A DNA stretch of 64,000 nucleotides from CAZKBP01 sp964551015 (lineage in GTDB: Bacteria; Bacteroidota; Bacteroidia; Cytophagales; Microscillaceae), in contig CAZKBP010000013.1 in NCBI GenBank assembly GCA_964551015.1, positions 1-64,000 of the forward strand, read 5' to 3'. A program made the position numbers and the translations under genes. Under the pieces are notes generated by a model. That model saw only the letters and a list, made by a program, of their open reading frames with translations, was not told the DNA's origin and ran no database searches. Of this stretch, positions 27,416-35,985 are shown in pieces. The first letter of the stretch is position 1, and each line of letters starts with the position of its first letter.

Positions 27416-27559
27416 TTATGATTCAAAAAAGTGGGCATTATTAAGAGACCAAGACTCATAAATCAGATCATCCTCGTTCTTTTGCTCACCTGATGGATAT
27501 GAGACATACCCCTCTTCTGGTTCGTACCTAAGCTTTCTCAAGGTATGGGCATAAATCAC
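27416..27559 (-). CDS. possible small gene or gene remnant, unit B
   Basis: A GTG-started frame of 47 codons, the counterpart of the frame at 26577-26714, sharing KLRYEPEEGY and YPSGEQKNEDDLIYESWSLN. It ends in TAA two codons later than copy A. Upstream of the GTG the two units differ by small insertions/deletions that break any longer shared frame, consistent with either a GTG start or decay. Low confidence. Confidence 0.3.
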   Translation of the reverse strand: MIYAHTLRKLRYEPEEGYVSYPSGEQKNEDDLIYESWSLNNAHFFES

Positions 27560-27700
27560 TTGATACAATAAAGATACTTAGCCAGAAAATCTGGACAAAA
27601 ATCTTGTAAGTAGATGTAAAGAATAGGATGGAAGCCTCCTTGCTAAGTATTTACGCCGAGGCATTCCCAAGGATCGAGCCAAGAGACAAAGCACCAAAAA

Positions 27701-28126
27701 TTACTGACGAATGTAAGTTTCGGTTTCTGTGTAAGTGGTATCTTGAAAGACAAAATCATCAACGATGAGGAGTGTGTTACCATTCAGGGTAAACATCGTT
27801 GTACTAGTATTGCCTGTGCTTAAGATATTTCCAGATATTTGATAATTGCCTGTGGAAAGAATCTGAGAGTCGTCAGGATCACATTTTGTCGCTCCTTCTT
27901 CAATTATGAAGGTACCGTCTTCTCTGAATTCTATAATATCATCTTGTTTGCAAGGCTCTTCTAAGGAAAAATAGTCTGTGACTCCTTCAAAAGGAGGAGA
28001 AATTGTACCTGTCGTTTGTTGCCAACGGCCTACGATACTATTGGAGGGTTCATCGTCGTCGCTACAGGCCAATAAGAAAGCTGACACGAAAGAGAATAAA
28101 GCAAGGTTGTAGAATAATTTCTTCAT
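27701..28126 (-). CDS. lipocalin-like lipoprotein, copy B
   Basis: 141 aa paralogue of copy A in the adjoining repeat unit. Same lipobox (Cys21), same SDDDEPSNSIVGRWQQT opening, same ending TYIRQ. The segment after KCDPDD is replaced by a clearly different sequence of similar length (ILSTGNYQISGN versus IFGDGTYEVDGD). The fold should be the same, but the barrel face formed by these strands differs. Function unknown. Confidence 0.75.
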   Translation of the reverse strand: MKKLFYNLALFSFVSAFLLACSDDDEPSNSIVGRWQQTTGTISPPFEGVTDYFSLEEPCKQDDIIEFREDGTFIIEEGATKCDPDDSQILSTGNYQISGNILSTGNTSTTMFTLNGNTLLIVDDFVFQDTTYTETETYIRQ

Positions 28127-28240
28127 TGATTCAAATAATATGGTTGATAATGAGCTGTTAAATTAGCACAAATTTTGAGCAAGAAAAAATAAATAACTGC
28201 TTTTGCAAAGGAATTCTTTCATTACATTCAACCTTATTTT

Positions 28241-31200
28241 ATGCGCTGTATTGTTCTACTTTTCCTGATTTCTATTCTTTCATTTAAAGCTCAGGCTCAG
28301 GTAGCTATTGAAGCTCCTTCGCTAAACGTTTGCGCCGGAACCTCTTCCACCTTAGAACCTATCATCATTCGTGAACAAGCCGTAGATGATTTTGGCCCAG
28401 CAACCACTCCTCAGATCTTGGTACTTACTCTAGAAGGAGACAATATCTCCAGGCTAACAAATCGAGAAAACATAAGCGTTTCGGTACAAGCAGGGGCAAG
28501 TGATGTAACTAGCATTGATATTAATTTAATGGGATCGGATGAGCGAAGCATTGCGATCACATACACTGTTCCAATAAATGCGACCAATCATCTTGATGAG
28601 ATCGAGATTTCAGGAATAGAGGTGATGGCTCAGTCAGGTACAGATGGAACTGATATCCTAGTGAGAGAAGGCTCGATGGATGATAATGCCGATCAAAATG
28701 ACAATCTCGCAGCACTCAAACGCCCCCATGCGTTCTTAAATGCAATTGACTTTCCTGAGGTTAGTCTGCTCAGTAGTGCTGGCGAAGAAAATATATCCAT
28801 CTGCGAAGGAGAAGCTATTAGCTTCACCGCCTTTCCCGAAGGAGCGGCTGGCTATACTTTTTTTGTAAATGGAGCACCTGCCACAGATGGTGTGAGCGGA
28901 AATACTTACACTCCTACCGCTGCCAGTGCACTCAATGCAGCCTCAGTAACCGTAGAGGTGGACTTAGGCTTATGTACAAAAACCTCCAGCCAGATCAATG
29001 TGGCCATCCAAGATTCTCCTCAGATTCTCTCCACCAACTTAGACGGAGAGCGATTTCAACTCAATCCAGAACCAGGCGAAACCGCACGTGTGCTTCTCGA
29101 TACCACCGTCTCGGTAAGCCCAGAAGGAGGTAACTATCAGTTTACTGGCCCTGGCGTAAGCTTTGAGCCTGGCCGTGGACATTTCTTTTTCCCAGCAGCG
29201 GCAGGCGCGGGCGACCACGAGATCATGGTTACCTACACCCTGAATGGCTGCTCAGTCTCGGGGATGTTTGAGCTGAGTGTACAAGGGCAAATTCCTTTTT
29301 TTGTCAATCCGAATAATATAGCGAACCAATATTGTAGCAATTCCCCCGTAGATACCCTTCAGATTAATCCGGCTTACTCCGCATTCCTTAACTTTTTCCT
29401 AAATGGTAATTTCAAACCTGCCGTATCTGGCCCTGGCGTATTGGGTGCTAGTCCCGATAGCACGTTCTGGTATTTTGACCCAGCTCAGGCTGGTTCGGGG
29501 CGGGTGAATCTATCGGTGGGTTTTGTGCCTGCCGGAGGAAATTACCAAGAGTATGGAATTAGTAGCACTAGCATCGTCGCGTTGCCTAACTTAGATATTG
29601 CTCCTGTTTTGAATGGACAGATTTTTTGTGAGGGCGATTTTAGCCTGACCTTGGAAGTATTAACCAATAACAACCTTACCCCCTCAGCTAGAATTTTTTT
29701 GATCGCAGAAGGGCAAACCCCTGAAGAATTGCCTAATGATAACGTATTAAATTTTGCCAACCTAGAAGCGGGAAGCTACCAGCTACAGTACCAAAATGAC
29801 AATTTTGGTTGCCCTATCACTCGGACAGAAAACTTTCAGGTCAAGCCTGTATTCGTGGTAAGCCCCAACAATAGCTATTTTGAAAATTTTGACAGCAATG
29901 AGGGCAATTGGACGATACAAGAGAGCAATAGCTCTTGGGAGTGGGGAGTGCCCACTGGAGGCGTTATTCGAGTACCTGAGGGAAATGCCTGGATTACAAA
30001 TTTGGATGGCACTTATCAAGCCGAAGAAAAATCTTATGTAGAAAGTCCCTGTTTTGATATTAGTTCATTGGGCAGTCCGATCATTAGCCTAGATTATTGG
30101 GTAGATACCGACGTGAGCGATGGAGCCGCTTTATTCTACACCTTGGACAATGGCGCCACTTGGATTTTGTTAGGTCGTCTGAACGAGGGCCTTAACTGGT
30201 ACAACCAACAAGATATTTTGGGAAGCCCAGGAGGAATTGGCGATAATACAGATCGTGAAGGCTGGTCAGCACAAGATACTACCTGGCGTACCGCTCGCTT
30301 CAAATTAGATGCAGTGCAGGCTGTCGCTGGGAACAACCCCATTCGGTTTCGGGTAGCTTTTGGCAGTAATGGTGATAACATAGGCGACCGAGTATTTGAT
30401 GGTTTTGCCTTTGACAATATAACGATTACAGAGCGAGACCGACTCGTAATTTTAGAGCATTTTACCAATAGTCAGGTAGAATCTATTCAGGCCGAAGCAC
30501 AATTTGTCGCTAATTTTGCCCTGCAACCTGCCAATCAAAGTACCCTGGATTTGCAGTACTTTGCCAACTTTCCAATTGACGAACCGTTGGTGGTATATCC
30601 CGGTCAGAAAGCAGATATTAGCGCGCGCGCTCTACATTATGGAGTAGCTGACCTACCCTACACCGTGATTGATGGAAATCTGACTGGACCGTTCTTGGAG
30701 CCTTTCTCCTCGGGCTGGGGTCCGCAGACACATAGCCAAAGAACATTAGTTGCTCCTGTGCTAGATATTGATTTAGCACTGGATAGAAATGGAATCCATC
30801 AGTTGGCCATACAAGCCACGGTTAGCCGTCGTAATAGCAATCAACCTCCCGCAGAAAATTTGTTGATTCATTTTATTTTGCTCGAGTATTTACATTCGTC
30901 GGGAGCCACCAATCTGGTCAAAAAATTTATACCCAACACCGCCGGAGCCGACCGCTTTCTTTGGAATGAACTGGAGAGTCCCAGAATAGTTTCTCAGACC
31001 TGGACTCCTTGGCTGGATATTCAGGACGGGCAATATGGCGTCGTGGCTTTAGTACAGGGAGAAATAAGCAAGGAAATTTTTCAGGCAACGCTACAAACCA
31101 TTGATTTTGAATTACTTGCACCTGGAGGAAGAGGAGAACAAGAAGCTGAACTACCCGAAGGGATCACGCCCAAAGACTTGCTCATCTATCCAAACCCAGG

Positions 31201-31408
31201 CAGCCAAGCCATCACGATTCAACTCCAAAAAGATGTTCCAGAAGCCAAAACTTGGATACTTTCCAACGGGCTGGGCAAAATCCTAGCCCAAGGCAAGATA
31301 GGAGGCAGCATCAGAGAGGTACGATTACCTACCCGCTCGTATCCAGCTGGCGCATACATCTTACAAGTAGATAAAGTGCGCAAAAAAATAATGATTCTTC
31401 CCGAATAA
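28241..31408 (+). CDS. large T9SS type A exported multidomain protein
   Basis: 1055 aa. Signal peptide at 1-20 (MRCIVLLFLISILSFKAQAQ). Ig-like/beta-sandwich segments cover 20-540. A jelly-roll region (about 550-740; FDISSLGSPIISLDYWVDTD, FDGFAFDNITI) resembles MAM/choice-of-anchor domains. Then comes a stretch starting LVILEHFTNSQVE that resembles Omp28-like thioredoxin-fold domains but lacks the cysteines. The C-terminus (about 980-1055), with LLIYPNPGS and SYPAGAYILQV, is the type A T9SS sorting domain. Expected on the cell surface or released. Its stop codon abuts the stop of the convergent tape measure gene (31408/31409) with no space for a terminator. Confidence 0.8.
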   Translation: MRCIVLLFLISILSFKAQAQVAIEAPSLNVCAGTSSTLEPIIIREQAVDDFGPATTPQILVLTLEGDNISRLTNRENISVSVQAGASDVTSIDINLMGSDERSIAITYTVPINATNHLDEIEISGIEVMAQSGTDGTDILVREGSMDDNADQNDNLAALKRPHAFLNAIDFPEVSLLSSAGEENISICEGEAISFTAFPEGAAGYTFFVNGAPATDGVSGNTYTPTAASALNAASVTVEVDLGLCTKTSSQINVAIQDSPQILSTNLDGERFQLNPEPGETARVLLDTTVSVSPEGGNYQFTGPGVSFEPGRGHFFFPAAAGAGDHEIMVTYTLNGCSVSGMFELSVQGQIPFFVNPNNIANQYCSNSPVDTLQINPAYSAFLNFFLNGNFKPAVSGPGVLGASPDSTFWYFDPAQAGSGRVNLSVGFVPAGGNYQEYGISSTSIVALPNLDIAPVLNGQIFCEGDFSLTLEVLTNNNLTPSARIFLIAEGQTPEELPNDNVLNFANLEAGSYQLQYQNDNFGCPITRTENFQVKPVFVVSPNNSYFENFDSNEGNWTIQESNSSWEWGVPTGGVIRVPEGNAWITNLDGTYQAEEKSYVESPCFDISSLGSPIISLDYWVDTDVSDGAALFYTLDNGATWILLGRLNEGLNWYNQQDILGSPGGIGDNTDREGWSAQDTTWRTARFKLDAVQAVAGNNPIRFRVAFGSNGDNIGDRVFDGFAFDNITITERDRLVILEHFTNSQVESIQAEAQFVANFALQPANQSTLDLQYFANFPIDEPLVVYPGQKADISARALHYGVADLPYTVIDGNLTGPFLEPFSSGWGPQTHSQRTLVAPVLDIDLALDRNGIHQLAIQATVSRRNSNQPPAENLLIHFILLEYLHSSGATNLVKKFIPNTAGADRFLWNELESPRIVSQTWTPWLDIQDGQYGVVALVQGEISKEIFQATLQTIDFELLAPGGRGEQEAELPEGITPKDLLIYPNPGSQAITIQLQKDVPEAKTWILSNGLGKILAQGKIGGSIREVRLPTRSYPAGAYILQVDKVRKKIMILPE

Positions 31409-33961
31409 TTATCCCCAATTCACTCGGATCAGTTTGGGCATCCAAGGCAGCTTGACCATAGAAATACCCCAAGGTAGATGCTCCAAGAGCACATCGATAC
31501 CGCGCTGTTCTACTTGTAAGTCCCAGGCTTCTCTTTCGGCAGTGAGCCGCCCCGGTCGCATCAAAAAAGAAACCCGCAGATTGTCTGAGGAGGTTTCTTT
31601 GAGAATAGGCCAGTTTTTGACCGCACCCTGCAGCAAGCTCTCTGAGACTTGCAATTCCTTCTCGGTGAGTGCTATTTCCTCAGGAGGTAATAGAACCGTT
31701 TCGAGAGGAAGACCCACGAGGATTTTATTAAAAACCAAATCGTGTTCAGCCTGAGTTTGTAGCTTGTTGGCAAGATACTGCAATAGGTACACGGCTCGGT
31801 TTTGCTCCATTGCCTCCTTGAATTTAGCTCCTTCGGTGAGTTCCAACAATTGAAAAAAACGTGCTAAGAAAGGATGCAAAAGCACCAAGCCTGCATTCTC
31901 AATATAGAAACTCTCCGACTGAGAGGTTCTTGAATGAGCTTCTTGTGAATACGGTTGGGGATTTGCGTCACGTAATTGTTGCTGAAATTGCTGTAAAAGT
32001 TGTTTTTTGTGGCTTCGCTCAGCTTGTTGATAAGCTTGTCGGATGAGGGTTGGCTCCACTTTTTCCAAACGAGCTCTTTCGGCCGGATTCAGTGCCCAAA
32101 GATAAGTTTGTAGGATTTTTGGGAAAGACTGTGCTAAGCTTTTAATCAAAAAAGAAGTACTCACCACGGGAGGAAGCTTGGCGAGACTTCCTTCTTGCAC
32201 AAAAAGATGCAAATAATAAATCAACCAGTCTGGATTTTGGCGGATTTTTTCAGGAGAAGAGGTGGCTGGATTTGAATCCGTATCCGAAGTGATTGCCTGC
32301 CATTTTTGGAAATGCTTTTGCTTGAAATCCTGAACCAATTGTTTGATATCCCACGCGCCTTGCTGGATTTGTTGAATCTGTACAGACCAAGGTAATACGC
32401 CGTAGCGAAGCCAGTACTCGGCCATTTCTAGGCGTGTATAAGTCTGCTTGGGTGCGCTAGGAGTGGATATTTTGGGAAATATTTCTTTGAATACGGGTAA
32501 TTGCGCGGATAATTCTGCTATGATCTCCTCTAGTTTTGTCTGCCTTTCCTGAGGTGAAAGATTTGCTCTGGCTAGTAAAGTGTTCAGATGTGTTTTCAGA
32601 AGAACTTCCACAGCCAAAGTCTTTTGACGTTGCTGCCAAAGCATTTCCAGTAAAATATCTCTGGATTGATCGAGTGAAAAAGGAAGTTTTTGTAAATATT
32701 GATTTAGAAACGAAGCCTGCGCTGGATAAAGTTCAAGGAGAAGCTTTTGCTTATTTGCTCCCGTAAAATATTCTCTTAGAAATTCGTCAAGAGAACTGCT
32801 CTCCTGCCAATATTGATAGAGTCGTTGAGCCTCTGAAATTGGCATCTGAGAGAATACCTCTTGGAATTTGTATCTTTTTTGAGATGTGAAACTAGATAGC
32901 TTAGGCAAATCTCTGAATACAGCTTGTAGCAAGTGATTTCTATCCAAAGGCTCAGGACACATTAGCCAAAGATGATTCCAAATAATCGGCTGTACCTCAC
33001 GAGGAGAGAAACCTATCCCCTGTAAACGATCTAGAAAATGCTCCAACCAATCTTTGTCATCAGGAAATAAGCGTTGTACGAGTGGCCAAAAATAAGGAGC
33101 TTCGTAGTATAAAAAGGTCGGATGATGTGCTGCCCAATCTAGCAAAGCCTTGCGTTGTACTTGCGGAATGATTTGGGACAAATTGCCGGATGGTGGCACG
33201 GTGATGTTCAGCCAAAAGGATAAATCGGGGCTGCCCTGCTGTGTTTGCCATTTTTTTAAAACTCGTTCCACGAAAGCTGTTTCCGAACCCGACCTTAGCT
33301 CGGCCAGTAAGGCTTCCCAAAGTGTTTCATAAACCCGCGAAGCCGGAAGAGAAGCTCGGCGTGCCGTCTCGGTCAAGACTGGAAAATACTTGATAAAATC
33401 CGCCCCAGCGTAAATATTCACTAATTGAAGCAGGAGTGCTTCTGGAAGCTGGCGTATCAATCTTAGACAAACCTGAGGATGAGATACGCGAGAGGCAATG
33501 GCCTGTCGAAGTGCTTCGGGATGCCCTTCAAGTAAATCCTGAATGACATTCTTTAGGTCAAAATTAGCCTCTGCATTCCAAGGCAAAACACCAGTTTCTA
33601 AATAAGCCAAGACTTGTGATAATCTCGATGGGTGAGGCGAGCTTGCTTGCAAGTGAGAAGCCGGAGCAAGAGCTAGCTGGCCTCGTATTTTCTCCAACTC
33701 CTCCTTCAAAGTTATCCTAAACCTTCGCTTCACTTCCTCTTCCCAATCTTCGGCTTCAACACAACCCAGATCAATTTCCAGCTTATCAATAGCAATGACT
33801 TGATCCTGCGGTATTGAAGCACTGATAAGTTCTTCACTGATTCGGTAAAGCTCTTGGCTCAAATAAGAAGGAACCTTTTGTAATAAGGTGTGGCCAAAAG
33901 CTTGCGTCTGGCAAGTGATCTCGAGAGTTTTCTGCTTTATTTTGTGTGCGGGCTGAGCCAT
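31409..33961 (-). CDS. contractile injection system tape measure protein
   Basis: 850 aa from the ATG at 33961 (a longer in-frame start at 33997 adds an unlikely 12-residue leader). The N-terminus has IDKLEIDLG with the following acidic/basic helix. The C-terminus has NAGLVLLHPFLARFF, YLLQYL, LVFNKILVGLP and a final LPWGISMVKLPWM. These are characteristic of CIS tape measure proteins (Afp14/Pvc14 relatives in Bacteroidota), which set tube length and fill the tube lumen during assembly. The middle is helical and repetitive. It lies alone, 6-10 kb from the rest of the CIS genes and on the opposite strand to the main operon. A near -7 box is on its strand near 33994. Confidence 0.85.
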   Translation of the reverse strand: MAQPAHKIKQKTLEITCQTQAFGHTLLQKVPSYLSQELYRISEELISASIPQDQVIAIDKLEIDLGCVEAEDWEEEVKRRFRITLKEELEKIRGQLALAPASHLQASSPHPSRLSQVLAYLETGVLPWNAEANFDLKNVIQDLLEGHPEALRQAIASRVSHPQVCLRLIRQLPEALLLQLVNIYAGADFIKYFPVLTETARRASLPASRVYETLWEALLAELRSGSETAFVERVLKKWQTQQGSPDLSFWLNITVPPSGNLSQIIPQVQRKALLDWAAHHPTFLYYEAPYFWPLVQRLFPDDKDWLEHFLDRLQGIGFSPREVQPIIWNHLWLMCPEPLDRNHLLQAVFRDLPKLSSFTSQKRYKFQEVFSQMPISEAQRLYQYWQESSSLDEFLREYFTGANKQKLLLELYPAQASFLNQYLQKLPFSLDQSRDILLEMLWQQRQKTLAVEVLLKTHLNTLLARANLSPQERQTKLEEIIAELSAQLPVFKEIFPKISTPSAPKQTYTRLEMAEYWLRYGVLPWSVQIQQIQQGAWDIKQLVQDFKQKHFQKWQAITSDTDSNPATSSPEKIRQNPDWLIYYLHLFVQEGSLAKLPPVVSTSFLIKSLAQSFPKILQTYLWALNPAERARLEKVEPTLIRQAYQQAERSHKKQLLQQFQQQLRDANPQPYSQEAHSRTSQSESFYIENAGLVLLHPFLARFFQLLELTEGAKFKEAMEQNRAVYLLQYLANKLQTQAEHDLVFNKILVGLPLETVLLPPEEIALTEKELQVSESLLQGAVKNWPILKETSSDNLRVSFLMRPGRLTAEREAWDLQVEQRGIDVLLEHLPWGISMVKLPWMPKLIRVNWG

Positions 33962-34031
33962 AAAATAAAAATAAAAGTGCTTTGAGGAGAAGGACAAAAC
34001 CTATTCCAATTCCTTGAAGATGCTCGAGGCT

Positions 34032-34039
34032 TATCTTTG
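34032..34039 (+). promoter_or_regulatory. -7 box TATCTTTG for the HAD phosphatase gene
   Basis: Exact TAnnTTTG on the plus strand in the divergent gap (33962-34146), 107 bp before the ATG at 34147. No good -33 at the usual spacing. Confidence 0.35.
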
Positions 34040-34146
34040 GGCTGCAAAATACCTCCTTTGGAACCTGATTTCACGAATTTTTCGCTAACAAATCGAGACT
34101 TTAAACAACTTCATTGTTAATTTGAAGCGATCTAAAATCCTTCTTT

Positions 34147-34845
34147 ATGGAAATCTTTGAACAGCAAGGTGCTGAGTTGATGCTCGAACCCACAGTTTTC
34201 AAACAAAAATTGTTAGAAATCAAAGCCATCATCAGTGATTGGGATGGGGTATTTAATCGGGGGGAAAAGAACCCAGATAGCCCCAGCCCTTATGCCGAAG
34301 CAGATTCTATGGGCACCAACCTTTTGCGCTATGCTTTGTGGCAGAGACAAGAAGAGATGCCCTTTTTTGGCATCATCACCGGAGCAGATAATCCCACGGC
34401 CCGTATGCTCGCCAAGAGGGAGCGTTTCCAGGCCGTGTACGCGCAGATCAAAGACAAGGGAGCCGCTCTGAAGCATTTTTGTAAAATACAAGGCATCGCG
34501 CCTCATCAGGTTGCTTGCTTTTATGATGATGCCAATGATCTGGGTATGGCTCAGCTTTGTGGCTTACGCTTTCTCGTAAAAAGAAAAGCTAGTACCGCCT
34601 TCACGAGCTTCGTGAAAAGCAAACAACTGGCCGATTATATCACCGCGCAGGAAGGAGGCAATTATGCTGTCAGAGAGATTTGTGAGGCAATTATGGTTAA
34701 TCTGGGTGCTTACGAGCAAGTATTAGAAGCTCGCATGCAAATCCATGAAAATTACCGTGATTATTTAGCTCTTCGGCAACAGGGAAAACCGCAGTTTTTC
34801 CGAGAACAAGCCGGGCAGATTTTGGAAGTGACAGATGCGCTTTGA
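34147..34845 (+). CDS. HAD-superfamily phosphatase, KdsC-like
   Basis: 232 aa. HAD motifs in order: SDWDGVFNRG (D31, D33), FFGIITG (motif II), the Lys of QIKDKGAAL (motif III) and FYDDANDLGM (motif IV Asp pair). The short cap and motif spacing resemble KdsC/NeuNAc-9-phosphatase-type C0 HADs, which release phosphate from sugar acids. The C-terminal 70 residues (QVLEARMQIHENY...) are an extra helical segment not typical of KdsC, so the substrate may differ. Start at 34147; an inner ATG at 34180 is possible. The following YceI gene is close or overlapping, suggesting one operon. Confidence 0.7.
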   Translation: MEIFEQQGAELMLEPTVFKQKLLEIKAIISDWDGVFNRGEKNPDSPSPYAEADSMGTNLLRYALWQRQEEMPFFGIITGADNPTARMLAKRERFQAVYAQIKDKGAALKHFCKIQGIAPHQVACFYDDANDLGMAQLCGLRFLVKRKASTAFTSFVKSKQLADYITAQEGGNYAVREICEAIMVNLGAYEQVLEARMQIHENYRDYLALRQQGKPQFFREQAGQILEVTDAL

Positions 34846-34906
34846 ATCTCTTCTCCATTTAACCAAAGACCCTACAAAGTGTTACAAGGCAAACAAACAA
34901 GATCAT

Positions 34907-35407
34907 ATGAGCACAGATGTAGACACGAATTGGCAATTGGTGAAGACGAACTCTAGTTTAGAATTTCATATCAGAAATGCAGGCTTTCTCGTGAAAGGCC
35001 ATTTTCAGGAGTGGGAAGTAAGCACGCAATTTGATCCGAACCACCCCACCGAAAGTCAATTTGAAGTAACCGTAAAAAGCAAAAGTATCAATACGCGCAA
35101 CTCACTACGAGATGGCCACCTCACGATGTCAGATTATTTTCATGTGAGTAAGTATCCAACGATTCAATTTCAATCTCAATCTATACAAAATCAGGGCAAA
35201 AAATTTAGCTTAACGGGTAAATTGCGTATCAAAGCAACCGAGAAGGAAATCACGATTCCTTTTCAAATAGAAGAGAAACCCAAGGGCATCCTGCTCAAAG
35301 GGAACTTTAGCCTTGATCGCTTGGATTATCAAATTGGCGGGAAAAGCTTTATCTTAGGTGATGAGGTGAAAATATGGATACAATGTTTGCTCCGTCCTCT
35401 TTCTTAA
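34907..35407 (+). CDS. YceI-family lipid/isoprenoid-binding protein
   Basis: 166 aa. YceI proteins are lipocalin-like barrels that bind isoprenoids or fatty amides. Seen: opening NWQLVKTNSSLEFHIRNAG, the conserved RNSLRDGHLTMSDYF, PTIQFQSQSI, and LTGKLRIKATEKEITIPF. There is no signal peptide, so it is cytoplasmic, unlike E. coli YceI. An upstream ATG at 34835 would add 24 residues and overlap the previous gene by 11 bp. The 34907 start fits the family boundary better, because the conserved Trp follows after eight residues. Confidence 0.8.
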   Translation: MSTDVDTNWQLVKTNSSLEFHIRNAGFLVKGHFQEWEVSTQFDPNHPTESQFEVTVKSKSINTRNSLRDGHLTMSDYFHVSKYPTIQFQSQSIQNQGKKFSLTGKLRIKATEKEITIPFQIEEKPKGILLKGNFSLDRLDYQIGGKSFILGDEVKIWIQCLLRPLS

Positions 35408-35417
35408 AATAGATTTG
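35386..35417 (+). promoter_or_regulatory. promoter TTTG-20-TAGATTTG
   Basis: Perfect Bacteroidota consensus: TTTG at 35386-35389, 20 bp, TAGATTTG at 35410-35417. It overlaps the end of the YceI gene and lies 20 bp before the next ATG (35438), so that gene can be expressed independently. Confidence 0.7.
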
Positions 35418-35437
35418 TCTAAAAAATAATTAGAAAT

Positions 35438-35920
35438 ATGTTTGTGAATTTTGAAGAATTGCCCTCCCAAGCTCGCTTATGGGTTTATCAATCGCATCGT
35501 AGCTTGAGCCCCCAAGAGGCTGAGATCGTGATGCAAAAAGTACAGGCTTTCATCGAGGGTTGGGTGGCACACCAAAAACCTTTGAAAGCTTCGGCTCAAC
35601 TCCTTCACCAACGCTTCTTGTTGATCGCCGTGGACGAGTCTTACAACCTAGCCAGTGGATGCTCGATAGATGCTTCAGTACATTTTCTTAAAGAACTAGA
35701 GCAGGCACTAGATTTGAATCTTTTTGATCGCAGTCAAGTGGCCTATCTGCAGGGCGAAGCCGTGCAAACCGAAGCAGTGAAAAATTTAAAGAAAAAGGTA
35801 GCCGAAGGGCAAATTCAATCGGATACGATCATTTTTAACAATACAGTCGCGACCTTGGCCGATTGGCAACAAAAATGGAAACAGCCAGCTGGTGAGTCTT
35901 GGCTAGCACGCTATTTTTAA
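35438..35920 (+). CDS. conserved Bacteroidota protein of unknown function
   Basis: 160 aa, intact, soluble. Conserved features include ARLWVYQSHRSL near the start, FLLIAVDESYNLASGCSIDAS in the centre and NTVATLADW near the end. Homologues in Bacteroidota often carry the database label ABC transporter ATPase, but there is no Walker A, signature or Walker B motif here, so that label is not supported. It has its own consensus promoter and is followed by a strong bidirectional terminator. Function unknown. Confidence 0.75.
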   Translation: MFVNFEELPSQARLWVYQSHRSLSPQEAEIVMQKVQAFIEGWVAHQKPLKASAQLLHQRFLLIAVDESYNLASGCSIDASVHFLKELEQALDLNLFDRSQVAYLQGEAVQTEAVKNLKKKVAEGQIQSDTIIFNNTVATLADWQQKWKQPAGESWLARYF

Positions 35921-35924
35921 ATAA

Positions 35925-35978
35925 TTATCCCTTGTGAGTTGTTCCTTATTTTCCTAGCGAACAACTCACAAGGGATAA
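35925..35978. terminator. 20-bp perfect inverted repeat, bidirectional terminator
   Basis: 35925-35944 and 35959-35978 are exact reverse complements (20 bp) with a 14-nt loop. They fill the 65-bp gap between two convergent genes. T-rich sequence lies in the loop rather than downstream. By position it most likely ends both transcripts. Confidence 0.75.
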
Positions 35979-35985
35979 ACTACAA

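Larger units (their letters stand above)
26501..28195. repeat. tandem duplication carrying a lipoprotein locus
   Basis: Unit A 26501-27352 (852 bp) and unit B 27353-28195 (843 bp) are direct repeats. Each starts ACTGCTTTTRYAAATGACTTG, and a third partial copy of the first 10 bases follows at 28196. Each unit carries one minus-strand lipocalin-like lipoprotein gene, its upstream leader and a downstream stretch of about 350 bp. The flanks are about 95 percent identical by eye, whereas about 130 bp inside the gene (roughly 26905-27035 versus 27750-27880) is strongly diverged. The 421-bp and 417-bp stretches 26434-26854 and 27284-27700 have no other gene besides the small conserved frames listed separately. 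Confidence 0.85.

Noticed and set aside
35438..35920. ABC transporter ATPase label for the 160-aa protein
   Set aside because: No Walker A, signature or Walker B motif; too short for a nucleotide-binding domain.
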